Source of the DNA: Pseudoalteromonas luteoviolacea NCIMB 1944
Lineage (GTDB): Bacteria; Pseudomonadota; Gammaproteobacteria; Enterobacterales; Alteromonadaceae
Assembly: GCF_001625565.1 (NCBI RefSeq)
Contig: NZ_AUXS01000016.1
Location: forward strand, 310,001-374,000
DNA: 64,000 bases
Direction of reading: 5' to 3'
Every line of letters begins with the position of its first letter. Within the stretch, counting starts at the first letter, position 1. Below, in pieces: positions 46,189 to 55,237 of the stretch. The notes beneath the pieces were generated by a model, which made no database searches, was not told the DNA's origin, and saw only the letters and a program-made list of their open reading frames with translations. The position numbers and the translations under genes were made by a program.

Positions 46189-46845
46189 TTAATCAGCTTC
46201 ACGCCTTTCAGCATTAAGCTTCTCAAGCTGCTCTAAAAGCTGGTCATAAACCTTTTGATACCTCACAACCGTATGCGTGCGCAGGTATTCGTTGATCACT
46301 TCATCAATTAGGTTATGTACTTCTTGAGGTAGTTGCTTGGTGCGATTACCTTTGGCTTTATGCCTTGGCATAAGTGCGTGTTTATCCCAGCCGCTTTCCA
46401 CAAAGGTTTTGTTCCAATGGGCTAGCGTGCGCCATGAAGGTGGGCTGCTGTCGTTTATTTCCGCTGCCTTTTGGGTAATATACGGAGTTAACCATTTTTC
46501 GGTATAAGCTGGTACGCTTTGTTCAATTGCGCCTTGCACATACTTATAACGTCGCTCCATTTCTTTTCTGGAAGCAAGGTCTTCAGCTGCCTCCATTTCA
46601 GGCTTTTTAACGTTATTGAGTGGTTTAAAGGTTAGCTTGGTGGGCAGTTCTCGCCGTGCAATGGTTCTGAGATGACCGTTTGAAACCAGTTGCTCAAGCC
46701 TTGGCTTTGCAAAATTAAACAGCCCACCGCTTTCAATATCCGTCAACACCACATCGGTACCCGCAATGCTTTCAACCGCGAAGTAAGAGCATGAATGCTC
46801 CGATAGGCGCTTGACTAAAATCAGGTCGGGGTTTTGCAAGTCCAT
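46189..46845 (-). pseudogene. TniA-type transposase, N-terminal stub
   Basis: 218 residues from ATG 46845 (MDLQNPDLILVKR; the longer frame to 46887 has no ribosome site). The N-terminal helix-turn-helix pair and the element LMPRHKAKGNRTKQLP are typical of TniA/TnsB. The chain stops at EKLNAERREAD, before any DDE residues, about 220 of an expected 560 or more. It is cut at about the same domain border as the tnsB stub. Divergent from the resolvase gene, as in Tn5053-like elements. Confidence 0.8.
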
Positions 46846-46930
46846 TGTGGTGGCGTTTCCTAAAACTGCGGCAAAGCATAAGTTCAAATAGCGTATACCC
46901 TAATTGATCATCACCAATGCTGATTAAAAG

Positions 46931-46998
46931 TGTTCATTTAGGGTGGTTTAAGGCGTTAGTACGCACTATGTTTATTTAGTCTAGATGCTAAATGAACA
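46931..46998. other. Putative res site
   Basis: Inverted arms TGTTCATTTAG (46931-46941) and CTAAATGAACA (46988-46998), perfect over 11 bp, immediately upstream of the resolvase gene. This is the place and shape expected for its recombination site. Confidence 0.65.
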
Positions 46999-47004
46999 AT
47001 TACC

Positions 47005-47556
47005 ATGAGTAAGATTGGATATGCGCGAGTTTCAACTACAGATCAGTCTTTAGATTTACAAGTAGCCAAACTTGAGGAAGCTGGTTGTGACAAGGTGTTT
47101 ACCGATATGGCATCAGCATCGAATACCAAACGCGATGGGTTTCAAGCCCTACTTGCCTACCTTCGTGCCGGTGATACCTTAATCGTGACTCGAGTCGACC
47201 GTATCGCTCGTTCCGTACTCGATCTACAAACCTTAGTGAACCTCTTAAAATCCAACGACATTCAGCTACAAGCGCTAGAGCAGCCCATCTCAACCGACTC
47301 GGCCTCGGGCAAAGCCTTTTTAGATATGCTCTCCGTGTTCGCCGAGTTTGAGCTTAATATTAGAAAAGAGCGCCAGCTCGAGGGCATTGCAGCTGCTAAA
47401 AAAGCAGGTAAATACAAGGGCCGCAAGCCAATATCCAACGACGTAAAACTTGATATCCACCGCTTACACAAGCAAAATCAACCGATTGCAGCAATCGCTA
47501 GAGAGCTAAATATCTCTAGAAATACTATTTATAAAACCATCAAGACTAATAATTAG
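47005..47556 (+). CDS. Serine resolvase (TnpR/TniR type)
   Basis: 183 residues. Catalytic Ser10 in YARVSTTDQ, with the Arg-rich core (VTRVDRIARSVLDLQTLV, IRKERQLEGIAAAKKAGKYK) and a C-terminal Hin-type HTH (QPIAAIARELNISRNTIYKT). It should recombine the res site 7 to 74 bp upstream and resolve cointegrates. Divergent from the tniA stub. It appears intact. Confidence 0.92.
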   Translation: MSKIGYARVSTTDQSLDLQVAKLEEAGCDKVFTDMASASNTKRDGFQALLAYLRAGDTLIVTRVDRIARSVLDLQTLVNLLKSNDIQLQALEQPISTDSASGKAFLDMLSVFAEFELNIRKERQLEGIAAAKKAGKYKGRKPISNDVKLDIHRLHKQNQPIAAIARELNISRNTIYKTIKTNN

Positions 47557-47589
47557 TTGTACTCATAGGTTTATCATAAGGAAAATTTA

Positions 47590-47721
47590 GTGATTTTAAG
47601 TCTAGGACAATATGTAGAGGCTGTTTCTGAGCTCAACCATGACCTTTGGTTTAGAGGTGTAGGAAGTACAGATTTTCAATTAACTCCGGAAAAAATAGGA
47701 CAGGCACTTTTTAAAAGTTAG
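47590..47721 (+). pseudogene. FRG-domain gene, 5' stub
   Basis: From a GTG at 47590 (AAGGAAA about 9 bases upstream) the frame reads ILSLGQYVEAVSELNHDLWF, then RGVGSTDFQLTP, which is the LWFRGxxxxxxxLxP start of FRG domains. After 37 codons it runs into AAATAGGACAGGC, the end of the Y1-transposase remnant. FRG-domain proteins are frequent in defence islands. Confidence 0.7.
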
Positions 47722-48495
47722 AATTAAATTGTGGAAATATATTTCCAAGCCTAAGGTTTTTTCGTCGCAATGCGATTAAAATCCGCCTGATTTTAAAAGG
47801 CCAACATCAATATCATACTCGGCCAGCATTGCCGAGAGTGTTCGACTTCCTGCGGAGCCTCGGCTTAATTTAAAGCACTCTTTGAGTTTAGCTCGAAGGT
47901 ACACCTCGCAAGTATCAATGGCACTAAGGCGACGCTTGTAGTCATAAAAACTTGAACGGGCGACATCGAAGACATTACAAACCAGTTCAACCGGATCTTG
48001 CTCACTTAATTGGTCTATTAACGAATACTGTTTGTTTCTTCTGACATTAAGAGAGCGGTAGCCTTTTTTAGAATCGATTTCTCTCGTTCTAAGCGATTGA
48101 TACGGGCTTCAAGCTCTTGGATCTTCTGTTGTTCAGGCGTCAAAGCTTTCGACTTCGGTGTTTCACCGCTCCTTTCAACCTCAAGTTGCTGAACCCACCG
48201 TCTTAGGGTAGTTTCACCCACATCCAAGGAGCGGCATGCATCTGGAAATGAGTAACCTTTATCTAAAACTAAGCAAGCTGCTTCAAGTTTAAACTCTTTA
48301 CTAAATGTTCGACGTTTTCTGTCCATTTGACACGACTAGTTAAGTGGTAATCATACTACCTAAAGTTGTGTCCGGGTTTATTGAACCACAACACCGTGCA
48401 ATTAAGTGATAATAAGATGTCGACGTCAAATCTATCAGTGCTTCCTTGCTCTTGTAATTCCTATTTAACTCAACCTTAACTGGATATTTAAACAG
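47691..48495 (-). mobile_element. Y1-transposase remnant carrying an IS3 fragment
   Basis: Outer ends AAATAGGACAGGCAC (47691) and CTGGATATTTAAACAG (48480-48495) match the remnant at 37457-37801. Inside lies an IS3 fragment, so IS3 inserted into a copy of the Y1 element, or replaced its centre. Confidence 0.65.
47762..48385 (-). mobile_element. Truncated IS3-family element
   Basis: OrfA (48018-48326; 102 aa, FSKEFKLEAACLVLDKGYSF, helix-turn-helix GETTLRRWVQQLEVER, leucine zipper) has the A6G slippery site typical of IS3 frameshifting. OrfB starts LIDQLSEQDPVELVCNVFDV but shifts frame and ends at about 47760, lacking the DDE residues. The right end shows TAGGTAGTATG and TGTCCGG-like end sequences. 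Confidence 0.75.
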
Positions 48496-48572
48496 TATTC
48501 AAGCAACGTAATTTATGCAAATAGTTTGTGACTGTCACATTAGGTTATTCCTGATTTGGTTATTATTATACG

Positions 48573-49412
48573 CTATTTCACCACAGGCTTTTGAAACCCT
48601 CCATTACAAAAATCTACAGACCCTGATAGGGCTTTGTAAAGGACTGGCTTCCAGTGGTTCTTTGAATATTCCACCTCTAATTTTGAAGCCTCAGTCCTTA
48701 AAGATCTTGCTACATCACAAGCTGTTCCTCCTCCGAAAAATATCCTTTCTAAACTTCGTCTTTTTCTACTTATTTCAGATGCAGCTTTTATTCTGTACCT
48801 TTTCTGTAAGGCTAGCTTTTTGAAATGGTTGTCAAACAAATCAGAAAAGTAAGGCTCATTAACTACTGCAATTGGCAAGAATTCTATTGCGACCTTATTA
48901 TTTACTGTAATTAATGCATTCAAAAAACATTCATCTGGAAAAATATCATAGTATGTATGAATAAATAGACGCTGACCATTATTAATCCAATTGGAACCTT
49001 TGTAATTGCTATTACAAACCCCACAAATAGGAATTAGGTTTTTTGCTAAAACAGAAAACTCAGGAAAATTCTCTTTGGGCAAGTAATGGTCAAGTGTAGT
49101 AGGTTCACCAATCCCACAAAATGGACAAGCATCAAAGTCTTCTATATCTGGATACAAAAGCTCATCTCTTAAAGTTGACATTTCACCAGTTTTAGATGTG
49201 TAGCATTTTATAAGAGCATCAGCATTAACACCTGTGATGGTACTTATAGCCAAGTTTTCAAGCTGCTCTGCATGAGCATCATATTCATCATACCTGCGTT
49301 TTACCGCTGGTCGAACACGAACTAGTCTACCTTTGTAAGGTCTGTTTTTAGAGTTAATTATTCTTGTTAGTTTCTTTTTATTTAAAGTAGTTGGTATAGG
49401 TAAATTTCTCAT
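48573..49412 (-). CDS. HNH endonuclease (PtuB-like)
   Basis: 279 residues. The HNH/zinc-finger core is CPFC (Cys96, 99), TLDHYLPK (Asp108, His109), KNLIPICGVCN (Asn125, Cys130, Cys133, Asn134). N-terminal about 90 basic residues. The gene begins 9 bp after the ATPase stop, so it is the second gene of an AAA + HNH pair, the order and pairing of Septu systems (PtuA/PtuB). The nuclease would act on phage or host DNA when the ATPase is switched. Family limits are loose, so Septu-like is used. Confidence 0.8.
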   Translation of the reverse strand: MRNLPIPTTLNKKKLTRIINSKNRPYKGRLVRVRPAVKRRYDEYDAHAEQLENLAISTITGVNADALIKCYTSKTGEMSTLRDELLYPDIEDFDACPFCGIGEPTTLDHYLPKENFPEFSVLAKNLIPICGVCNSNYKGSNWINNGQRLFIHTYYDIFPDECFLNALITVNNKVAIEFLPIAVVNEPYFSDLFDNHFKKLALQKRYRIKAASEISRKRRSLERIFFGGGTACDVARSLRTEASKLEVEYSKNHWKPVLYKALSGSVDFCNGGFQKPVVK

Positions 49413-49421
49413 ACTAATAAC

Positions 49422-50897
49422 CTACAACGTCTCAATAAAGCTTTTTGCAGTAAAGCCTAAACGTTTTTCAAACAACTTCTCTATTTCTGAAATTGAATAT
49501 CCCTCTTTAGAAAGCTTACTAAGTGTTTTGTAAAAGTTCGCATCTTCATAAGATACGTGAAACACTTCTTCAGTTAGTGTCGATATTTCTTCGCCAAAGG
49601 ACTCTAACTTCAAAGATTTTACAGAAGGTATACTCGTAGTTCCACCGAGTACTTGTACAAACATTGACGGTGTTTCTTGCAAAATAACAGGAGAGTGAGT
49701 CGCTATAATTGCGTAAGAGTCAAAAGACTCTAGAATATCTCTGAGAGAGTGCATAAATGCAGACATTAAGGATGGATGTAAGTGAGTTTCTGGTTCATCT
49801 AAGATTATAAGTGAATTATTTTCAATATGCTCATACACACCAGCAAGTATAGAGAGTATTATCTTTTGGCCAGAACTTAACTTCTTAAAACTTTTCCTTA
49901 ACTTATTCTTACTTAAATTTTGAAATGACAAATCATTTAACACATGCTCTATACATGAAAACCACTCATCCTCTTTTCCTAGATTTTCTATTTTCTCAAA
50001 GGAGGCGTGAAAGTCTTTAGTTATTTCTGATATATCCTTCAATCTATACTGTTCGCTACTAATTCTTTCTCTTAGACCACAGTACTTATAACCATGAACG
50101 TGACCTGCTAAACTGAGTTTATTTCTTTCTTGTTCATCTTTTCCAGGTATTTCAAAGCTGTCAAATGCAGAATATGAAATAACTATTACATGGCCAAAAA
50201 CAGGGTTAGTATTGCCAAACTTATTATCTCTAGATTCTATTAGCTCATCTTTGTCAAAACCATAACCTGAGATCGTTTTAGCTAAATCACTAAGTAATTG
50301 TGTTTTACCTGTGCCATTTCTGCCTATAACAACATTTATATTTGACGGTATTTTTTTGTCTTTTTTATCAAAAAATTTAAAATTTAGCTTGTGGCTTTTC
50401 TTAAAACCTTTTAGCAAAGTATTAAATGTAAAAGAGTGGCAAGGTTTAATATCACTGTTAATAGTTCTTGAAAATACCTCCCGCCCAAAACTCAAAGCTT
50501 GCTCCGCAGTACTGAATCTTACAGCGGAAGACTTAAACTGGTCTAAATCTCGGAAAATTTTATATATACCATCATCATATGCACAATCATTTAGAGCTTT
50601 AAGTATTAAATCAAACTCAGTTTTTGATAATTTCTTTAAGTCTCTATAGTATTCCTTTGTTTGGCCAAGAGAGCACAAATTGTAAGGTAAAGAGCTTATA
50701 TCATTGTCAACCTTTACCTTGCCAACACCTTTCTCTGAGTCAATTAGTTTTGCTTCACCGAGATGAATCTCTTTGAATCCATTGTAATAATAGACATTAT
50801 ATGTTGACTGATATGAGTAGTCATCCCAATTACTATGCTCTAGAAATATGTACTTTTCTTTGCTTTTCTTTGGGTGGCTATCAGTATAAATTTTCAT
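49422..50897 (-). CDS. AAA ATPase (PtuA-like) of a defence pair
   Basis: 491 residues. About 190 N-terminal residues are of unknown fold. The ABC/SMC-type ATPase has Walker A GRNGTGKT (192-199), signature-like LSSGQ (341-345), Walker B LIILDEPETH (364-372) and an H-loop ATHSP. It resembles OLD/PtuA ATPases. The C-terminus (about 450-491) is helical. First gene of the pair with the HNH enzyme. In Septu, PtuA hexamers bind ATP and release PtuB when triggered. Confidence 0.82.
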   Translation of the reverse strand: MKIYTDSHPKKSKEKYIFLEHSNWDDYSYQSTYNVYYYNGFKEIHLGEAKLIDSEKGVGKVKVDNDISSLPYNLCSLGQTKEYYRDLKKLSKTEFDLILKALNDCAYDDGIYKIFRDLDQFKSSAVRFSTAEQALSFGREVFSRTINSDIKPCHSFTFNTLLKGFKKSHKLNFKFFDKKDKKIPSNINVVIGRNGTGKTQLLSDLAKTISGYGFDKDELIESRDNKFGNTNPVFGHVIVISYSAFDSFEIPGKDEQERNKLSLAGHVHGYKYCGLRERISSEQYRLKDISEITKDFHASFEKIENLGKEDEWFSCIEHVLNDLSFQNLSKNKLRKSFKKLSSGQKIILSILAGVYEHIENNSLIILDEPETHLHPSLMSAFMHSLRDILESFDSYAIIATHSPVILQETPSMFVQVLGGTTSIPSVKSLKLESFGEEISTLTEEVFHVSYEDANFYKTLSKLSKEGYSISEIEKLFEKRLGFTAKSFIETL

Positions 50898-51006
50898 ATG
50901 ATCGTCTCAATATTATAAATAATGGATTAAAAAATTCTTTTCTGGCATATAGCACCTCGTTAAAAGCCAACTGTTTTCGGTCTTTTTAACGATTTGTTAC
51001 AAGCCG

Positions 51007-52647
51007 TTAATAGCACATACCTTTTTCATAAAAAGGCATTATTTTTTTATAAGCCTCTTCATAATCATCTAACTTCAATAAACTATACTTTTCTGTAAGC
51101 TCAATTTGATGGTAACCATGCATATTACTTTCTAGTGATACAGCGCCAATAATTACTTGATTATTTCTCCCTAAATCTTCTGTACATAAAGCAATTAGCT
51201 TCTCGGTACCTTCCGTATCAAGATCTTGCTGTTTAGGAGAATCAATTACAATAGGTAGCATGTTTACAGAAGAGTGTTTTTCCATAGTTTTTAGTAGCCC
51301 ATAATGATAAGCAAAAATAGATCTTGGGCTTCTACTACCTGTCTTGCTCTTTGTGATTTTCCCATACTGAATTAAGGGAGCAATAATAGGCGAGCCTATG
51401 CCCAACTTTTCCTGCGCCATCGATAGATAAGATTTGAAATCATCGTTTATACTTTGCGTGCGTTTTTTATCAGTAAACTCATTTTGACGTTTAATTAACG
51501 CTTCTAAAGCAGTCGTTTTAGAACCAATTTTTTCATGAAGGCTTTTTATTTGTTCATCAAAAGTAAACTCTACTTCTTTACTTGCTTGAGACTTTATTAC
51601 ATCCTGTAATGTCAATTCACCTCTAACCTCTTTCATCATTGAGTTTAGTTCTGAACTTAATGTTTGTGACTGGCGCAACTCTTCTTTGATTGAGTTTATT
51701 TGGTCATCTAAACCTTGCTTCTCATCATACATTTGAGGAAGAATTTCTAAAATTTGCTCCCTATTTTCAAACATGTGATATTTTTCTGCTGCGTCATTAG
51801 TTGTATAATCATCAAAGTTTTCTATGAGACCTCTGCATATGTCAATTTCATTTGCTATAGAATCTCTATTAGAAAGTAAGCTTAATAGTTTTAATCTAAA
51901 CTCTGATTCTTCTTCATTGAGTTCCTGACATTTTGCTAAAAATTTATTCAGCAAATCTTGATAGTATTCAATATCTATATCAAATAATACTCTGCCAAAC
52001 GACTCTTCAAATCTCTTCTTAGCTGCAAGAACTACTGTAAGTGTTGCACTAAGTTCTTCAAGTTCGAGCTGTATTGTTTTGATTTCACCTACCAATTCAT
52101 AATATTCTTTTGGCTTCATCCCTGAATGAAACTGTAAAGAGTTTTTTTGCCAATCATCATACATCGCTAAACCTAAAAATGATGATAAAACGGTGTGCCA
52201 ACCATTATCTTGATCGATATAAAAAGGCAGGTATAGACATGCTGGATTAGCTTGGCTTTGTTTGCCTGTTTTTTTGTAAGATAGCTGTAAATTAAAATCG
52301 AAAATTTCCCGAACTTTATCAGCAATAGCGCTCATGTGGCTCGATGTTACTATTGGCTTCGTATCGTCTGAATTTGAGAATATTGAAATCCTCTTGTTAT
52401 GCCTGACAAATGTATAACTTTTCCCTTTAACGCTTATGCAAACTTTTGTAATAATATCATCATCTTTCCAATCTTTATCAATCCGACAATCGCCGCCAAG
52501 CGTGAAGTATAGCGCCTTAATCAAACTCGATTTACCTGTATCATTATCACCAAAGATCATATTTACAGTAGGTGAAAACTCAAAGCTAAAACCTTTTTTA
52601 TCTCTTCGAGAAAGAATCGATATATCTTTAAAATGTATGAGGCTCAT
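51007..52647 (-). CDS. SMC-like ATPase (LmuB or ABC-3C-like)
   Basis: 546 residues. Walker A FGDNDTGKSS (33-41) and Walker B LPIVIDSPKQQD (about 465) flank two long coiled-coil arms (about 195-275 and 300-400) separated by a short hinge. The Walker B lacks the usual E. The gene overlaps the DUF4297 nuclease gene by 4 bp (ATGA). In Lamassu, LmuB has this layout with LmuA as nuclease; in ABC-3C systems, DUF3732-type ATPases have similar DSPxQ ends. The usual third protein (LmuC or a middle component) is not present. Confidence 0.72.
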   Translation of the reverse strand: MSLIHFKDISILSRRDKKGFSFEFSPTVNMIFGDNDTGKSSLIKALYFTLGGDCRIDKDWKDDDIITKVCISVKGKSYTFVRHNKRISIFSNSDDTKPIVTSSHMSAIADKVREIFDFNLQLSYKKTGKQSQANPACLYLPFYIDQDNGWHTVLSSFLGLAMYDDWQKNSLQFHSGMKPKEYYELVGEIKTIQLELEELSATLTVVLAAKKRFEESFGRVLFDIDIEYYQDLLNKFLAKCQELNEEESEFRLKLLSLLSNRDSIANEIDICRGLIENFDDYTTNDAAEKYHMFENREQILEILPQMYDEKQGLDDQINSIKEELRQSQTLSSELNSMMKEVRGELTLQDVIKSQASKEVEFTFDEQIKSLHEKIGSKTTALEALIKRQNEFTDKKRTQSINDDFKSYLSMAQEKLGIGSPIIAPLIQYGKITKSKTGSRSPRSIFAYHYGLLKTMEKHSSVNMLPIVIDSPKQQDLDTEGTEKLIALCTEDLGRNNQVIIGAVSLESNMHGYHQIELTEKYSLLKLDDYEEAYKKIMPFYEKGMCY

Positions 52648-53717
52648 AATTCCTCGCCTCCTATGATATTTTTAATTACTGAATAAACAATGATGCATTC
52701 TTTCTTAGGTTCAGTAAGAGCCAAAGAGTAATCAGGAAGAGTTATTTCTAATGATTTAATTGATTCGGCGATATACGCAATCATCGATGCTTCTACAGCT
52801 TGTTTGTCGAATAACAAGTCTGCTTTTTCCAAGTACAGTTTCTCAACACTTGTAGATGACTTTACTGAGATGCTTATACGCGTAAATGTCGACTGCAATG
52901 AAAGTAACTGAATATGATTTTTCCCCATATCAGCGAATATCGCACGTGCATTTTCCCAATCAGGTTGTAAGATCTTTGTTGCACAAATATTATTAAGCGT
53001 TTCTTTTACAAATGTAGAAGTAAAACCTTTCCTTCTGATTAGTTCATCGAAGCTTCGAATATCTGATGATCTTACTTTCGCTCTGTCTCTGCATGCACTT
53101 TCTAGAGTTCTAGCAAAAGATGCTGGATTAATTTCAAGATTATCGTTGAAATAGCTCTCAAAAAAGTCACAAATTTTACCTTTTAAATGAACAGAGTGGT
53201 CTTCTAAACTCAAATCAGATGTTAAGAATGTTAATTTTGAGAGTTCTAAAGCTTCCTTACTAGATAATTGATTAGATACTTTGCTTATTAAAGCATCTTG
53301 ATCCTCTGGTTTGAGCTCATCAGCCTTGAACGTATTCCTATTATCAAAACTAAAATAAGCATTAGAAACAAACATTAATTCAACATCTGAATTATTGAAC
53401 TTATTCTTTTGTTCAAATAACTTTCCAATAAATGAAATAGGCTTTTTCTTTGTTGCCGAAATTAATTTACTTAATGTCCAAGGTTTCTCATTAGTTTTAA
53501 CTTGAGCAAACGTAGCTTTTTTTGGAAAGTTTTCAGAATCAAGAATAAGTACGTCGTCATGATATTCAAAAACAAAAACATATTCCTTACCTTGTAGTTC
53601 ATATTCAAACATATGAGAAAGTGCCCAACAGGCTTGAAAGTCAAATCCTCTTTGAGCTATTTCTCCGCCTCTTTCTGTTTGAGGTACATCAATAAGACTT
53701 TTAGCTAACTCCATCAT
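52644..53717 (-). CDS. DUF4297/Cap4-type nuclease (LmuA-like)
   Basis: 357 residues. The PD-(D/E)XK nuclease is at the N-terminus: GGEIAQRGFDFQACWAL (about 17-33), FEYHDDVLIL (Glu51, Asp54-55) and FAQVKTN (Gln72, Lys74). C-terminal 200 residues are helical. A ribosome site (AAAGG) lies just before the start; a second ATG one codon later is equally likely. First gene of a tight pair with the SMC-like ATPase. Lamassu/DdmA nucleases degrade DNA after the ATPase senses an invader. Confidence 0.78.
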   Translation of the reverse strand: MMELAKSLIDVPQTERGGEIAQRGFDFQACWALSHMFEYELQGKEYVFVFEYHDDVLILDSENFPKKATFAQVKTNEKPWTLSKLISATKKKPISFIGKLFEQKNKFNNSDVELMFVSNAYFSFDNRNTFKADELKPEDQDALISKVSNQLSSKEALELSKLTFLTSDLSLEDHSVHLKGKICDFFESYFNDNLEINPASFARTLESACRDRAKVRSSDIRSFDELIRRKGFTSTFVKETLNNICATKILQPDWENARAIFADMGKNHIQLLSLQSTFTRISISVKSSTSVEKLYLEKADLLFDKQAVEASMIAYIAESIKSLEITLPDYSLALTEPKKECIIVYSVIKNIIGGEEL

Positions 53718-54123
53718 AATCCTTTACAAGAATCACAGGTATACTCCATGCCGGCTTACGGCTTACGGCTTATAACAATTTAACATCGACCCAATGGTTC
53801 GTTTTCTACCACTAATTGAGTCGTTTATCTGATTGTTCCAGTTTTAACATAAATAATAACATGTTGCTACCTATCACATTTTTATGGTCACGGTGTTTTA
53901 GCAAATATATAAAAACGACCCATTTGGTCGTTTCCATGACTACAGGAGCAAGTTGCTAGTTAAGGAGCTAAAAAGCAACGTTCTCAAAAAACGATGAAGG
54001 TCCACTTTTCGCTCAAAGCAGTCTTTTAGAGCATTTATGTTAACCCATTAAGAGGCAGAAACGAGTTACGCTGATAGACCGTTTCTGGCATTTAGACAAC
54101 CGCCAGGTTAGAATTCGCTCACC
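53718..54123. other. Intergenic region with short repeats
   Basis: No gene. Contains three head-to-tail GGCTTAC/GGCTTAT units (about 53752-53771), a hairpin at 53913-53933 and the promoter of the nuclease-ATPase pair. Confidence 0.4.
53913..53933 (-). terminator. Hairpin, possible terminator of gmtX-like operon
   Basis: AAACGACC / GGTCGTTT stem with a CATTT loop and TTTTTA on the minus strand, 190 bp after the GmtX-like gene. Confidence 0.5.
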
Positions 54124-54762
54124 TCAAAGCAACTTCCTCAACCCATTCACATACCCGCGCTTATAAACCTCATTCCCCTCAGCATCTTTAACTTGCCCTG
54201 TGGGCATAACTCCCCAGCCATATTTATTGAAAAACGCATCAGAAATTGCGTCTTTAATGGCTTCAACTTCCAGCGGTACCAGTTGTTTGTTTTCAAGTGT
54301 GGTGTTGGTTTTATCGCCTTTGGTTCGGTCAATAAACAAGTCTGAGTTGGCTTTTAATGTATTGAGTTGGTCACGGTATTTGTTACGCTCGGCAATCAAT
54401 GACCCTACTACGGCTCTAATTACAGGGTCGTCGATAGCATCCAAAATATGTTGGTCGTTGCTGTTCAATAACTGCTTTTGACGCACTGAGAGTGGCTTTT
54501 TACACGTTGTGCCTGTATAGGCTGCCCAGGCCTCAATTAATTGCTGAAAATGCTTACCTGTGCGATTACGGATGGTTTGTGTTGATGGGCCGCCTTGCTC
54601 TTTAGACAGCCGCCCGATCGTTGCCATGGAAAAATCAAGAGGCGTTATTTTACTTTGTTGCTCCAACACAGCATTCAATACCGTTAAAGCATTGGCGGTT
54701 CTTGTGGTGGCGCTTGCGCAAAGCTCTTGCAGCACTATCGTTGGGTCAACTGGATTAGCCAT
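54124..54762 (-). CDS. GmtX-like protein of Gamma-Mobile-Trio elements
   Basis: 212 residues. The N-terminal DFSMATIGRLSKEQGGPSTQ, middle DPVIRAVVGSLIAERNKYRD and C-terminal GYVNGLRKLL agree with GmtX proteins as I remember them (FSxxTIGRLSxExGGPSxxx, DPAVRAVMGSILAEN, RKVL end). GmtX is one of three proteins (GmtX, GmtY, GmtZ) of gammaproteobacterial islands that carry defence cargo. No GmtY recombinase is present. It overlaps the upstream gene by 8 bp. Adjacent to ffs. Confidence 0.7.
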   Translation of the reverse strand: MANPVDPTIVLQELCASATTRTANALTVLNAVLEQQSKITPLDFSMATIGRLSKEQGGPSTQTIRNRTGKHFQQLIEAWAAYTGTTCKKPLSVRQKQLLNSNDQHILDAIDDPVIRAVVGSLIAERNKYRDQLNTLKANSDLFIDRTKGDKTNTTLENKQLVPLEVEAIKDAISDAFFNKYGWGVMPTGQVKDAEGNEVYKRGYVNGLRKLL

Positions 54763-55225
54763 TTTTCTTCACTCCTAAAGTGGCTGTTGCCATGTTTGCT
54801 AATGTTCTGATGCTAATGCCTGTTTTACTTTCAATCGCTTGTACACCTTTCTCGAGCAAACCTGCGTCTTTTAAGTAAGCTTCAGTATCAAGGTAAGTAG
54901 AGAGCATTGTCATGGCTTTGCTTTTGTCTGGCTCTTTAGTGGCAGTTAGCATGGCATTGACCATCACATTACCAAGCTTAAGCTGCGCTTCGTCGTCGAG
55001 CGGCATCAGGATTGGTTGGTAGCCCATGCGCATCAGCATGGTATTTAGCATGTTTGATCTATGATTGATGGCCGTGGTTTTCTTTAAGTCATCTTTTAAG
55101 TCTGTAAAAACTTCTGCGTCATCGCAAATTTGGATCAGCTGCCTAAATTCAGATGTCGTGTCTAAAAAGCTAAAGAATGGTGATATGTCTTGCTCCGAGC
55201 CAAGCGAAATAACTTTGACTAACAC
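54755..55225 (-). CDS. Unknown protein, possibly GmtZ remnant
   Basis: 156 residues with a GTG start and no clear ribosome site, not recognised. It is all-helical (FLDTTSEFRQLIQICDDAEV; LKKTTAINHRSNMLNTMLMR). In Gamma-Mobile-Trio elements GmtZ precedes GmtX, so this may be the C-terminal part of a GmtZ or a different small gene. The island end is directly upstream. Confidence 0.4.
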   Translation of the reverse strand: MLVKVISLGSEQDISPFFSFLDTTSEFRQLIQICDDAEVFTDLKDDLKKTTAINHRSNMLNTMLMRMGYQPILMPLDDEAQLKLGNVMVNAMLTATKEPDKSKAMTMLSTYLDTEAYLKDAGLLEKGVQAIESKTGISIRTLANMATATLGVKKNG

Positions 55226-55237
55226 GGTAACTAAACC

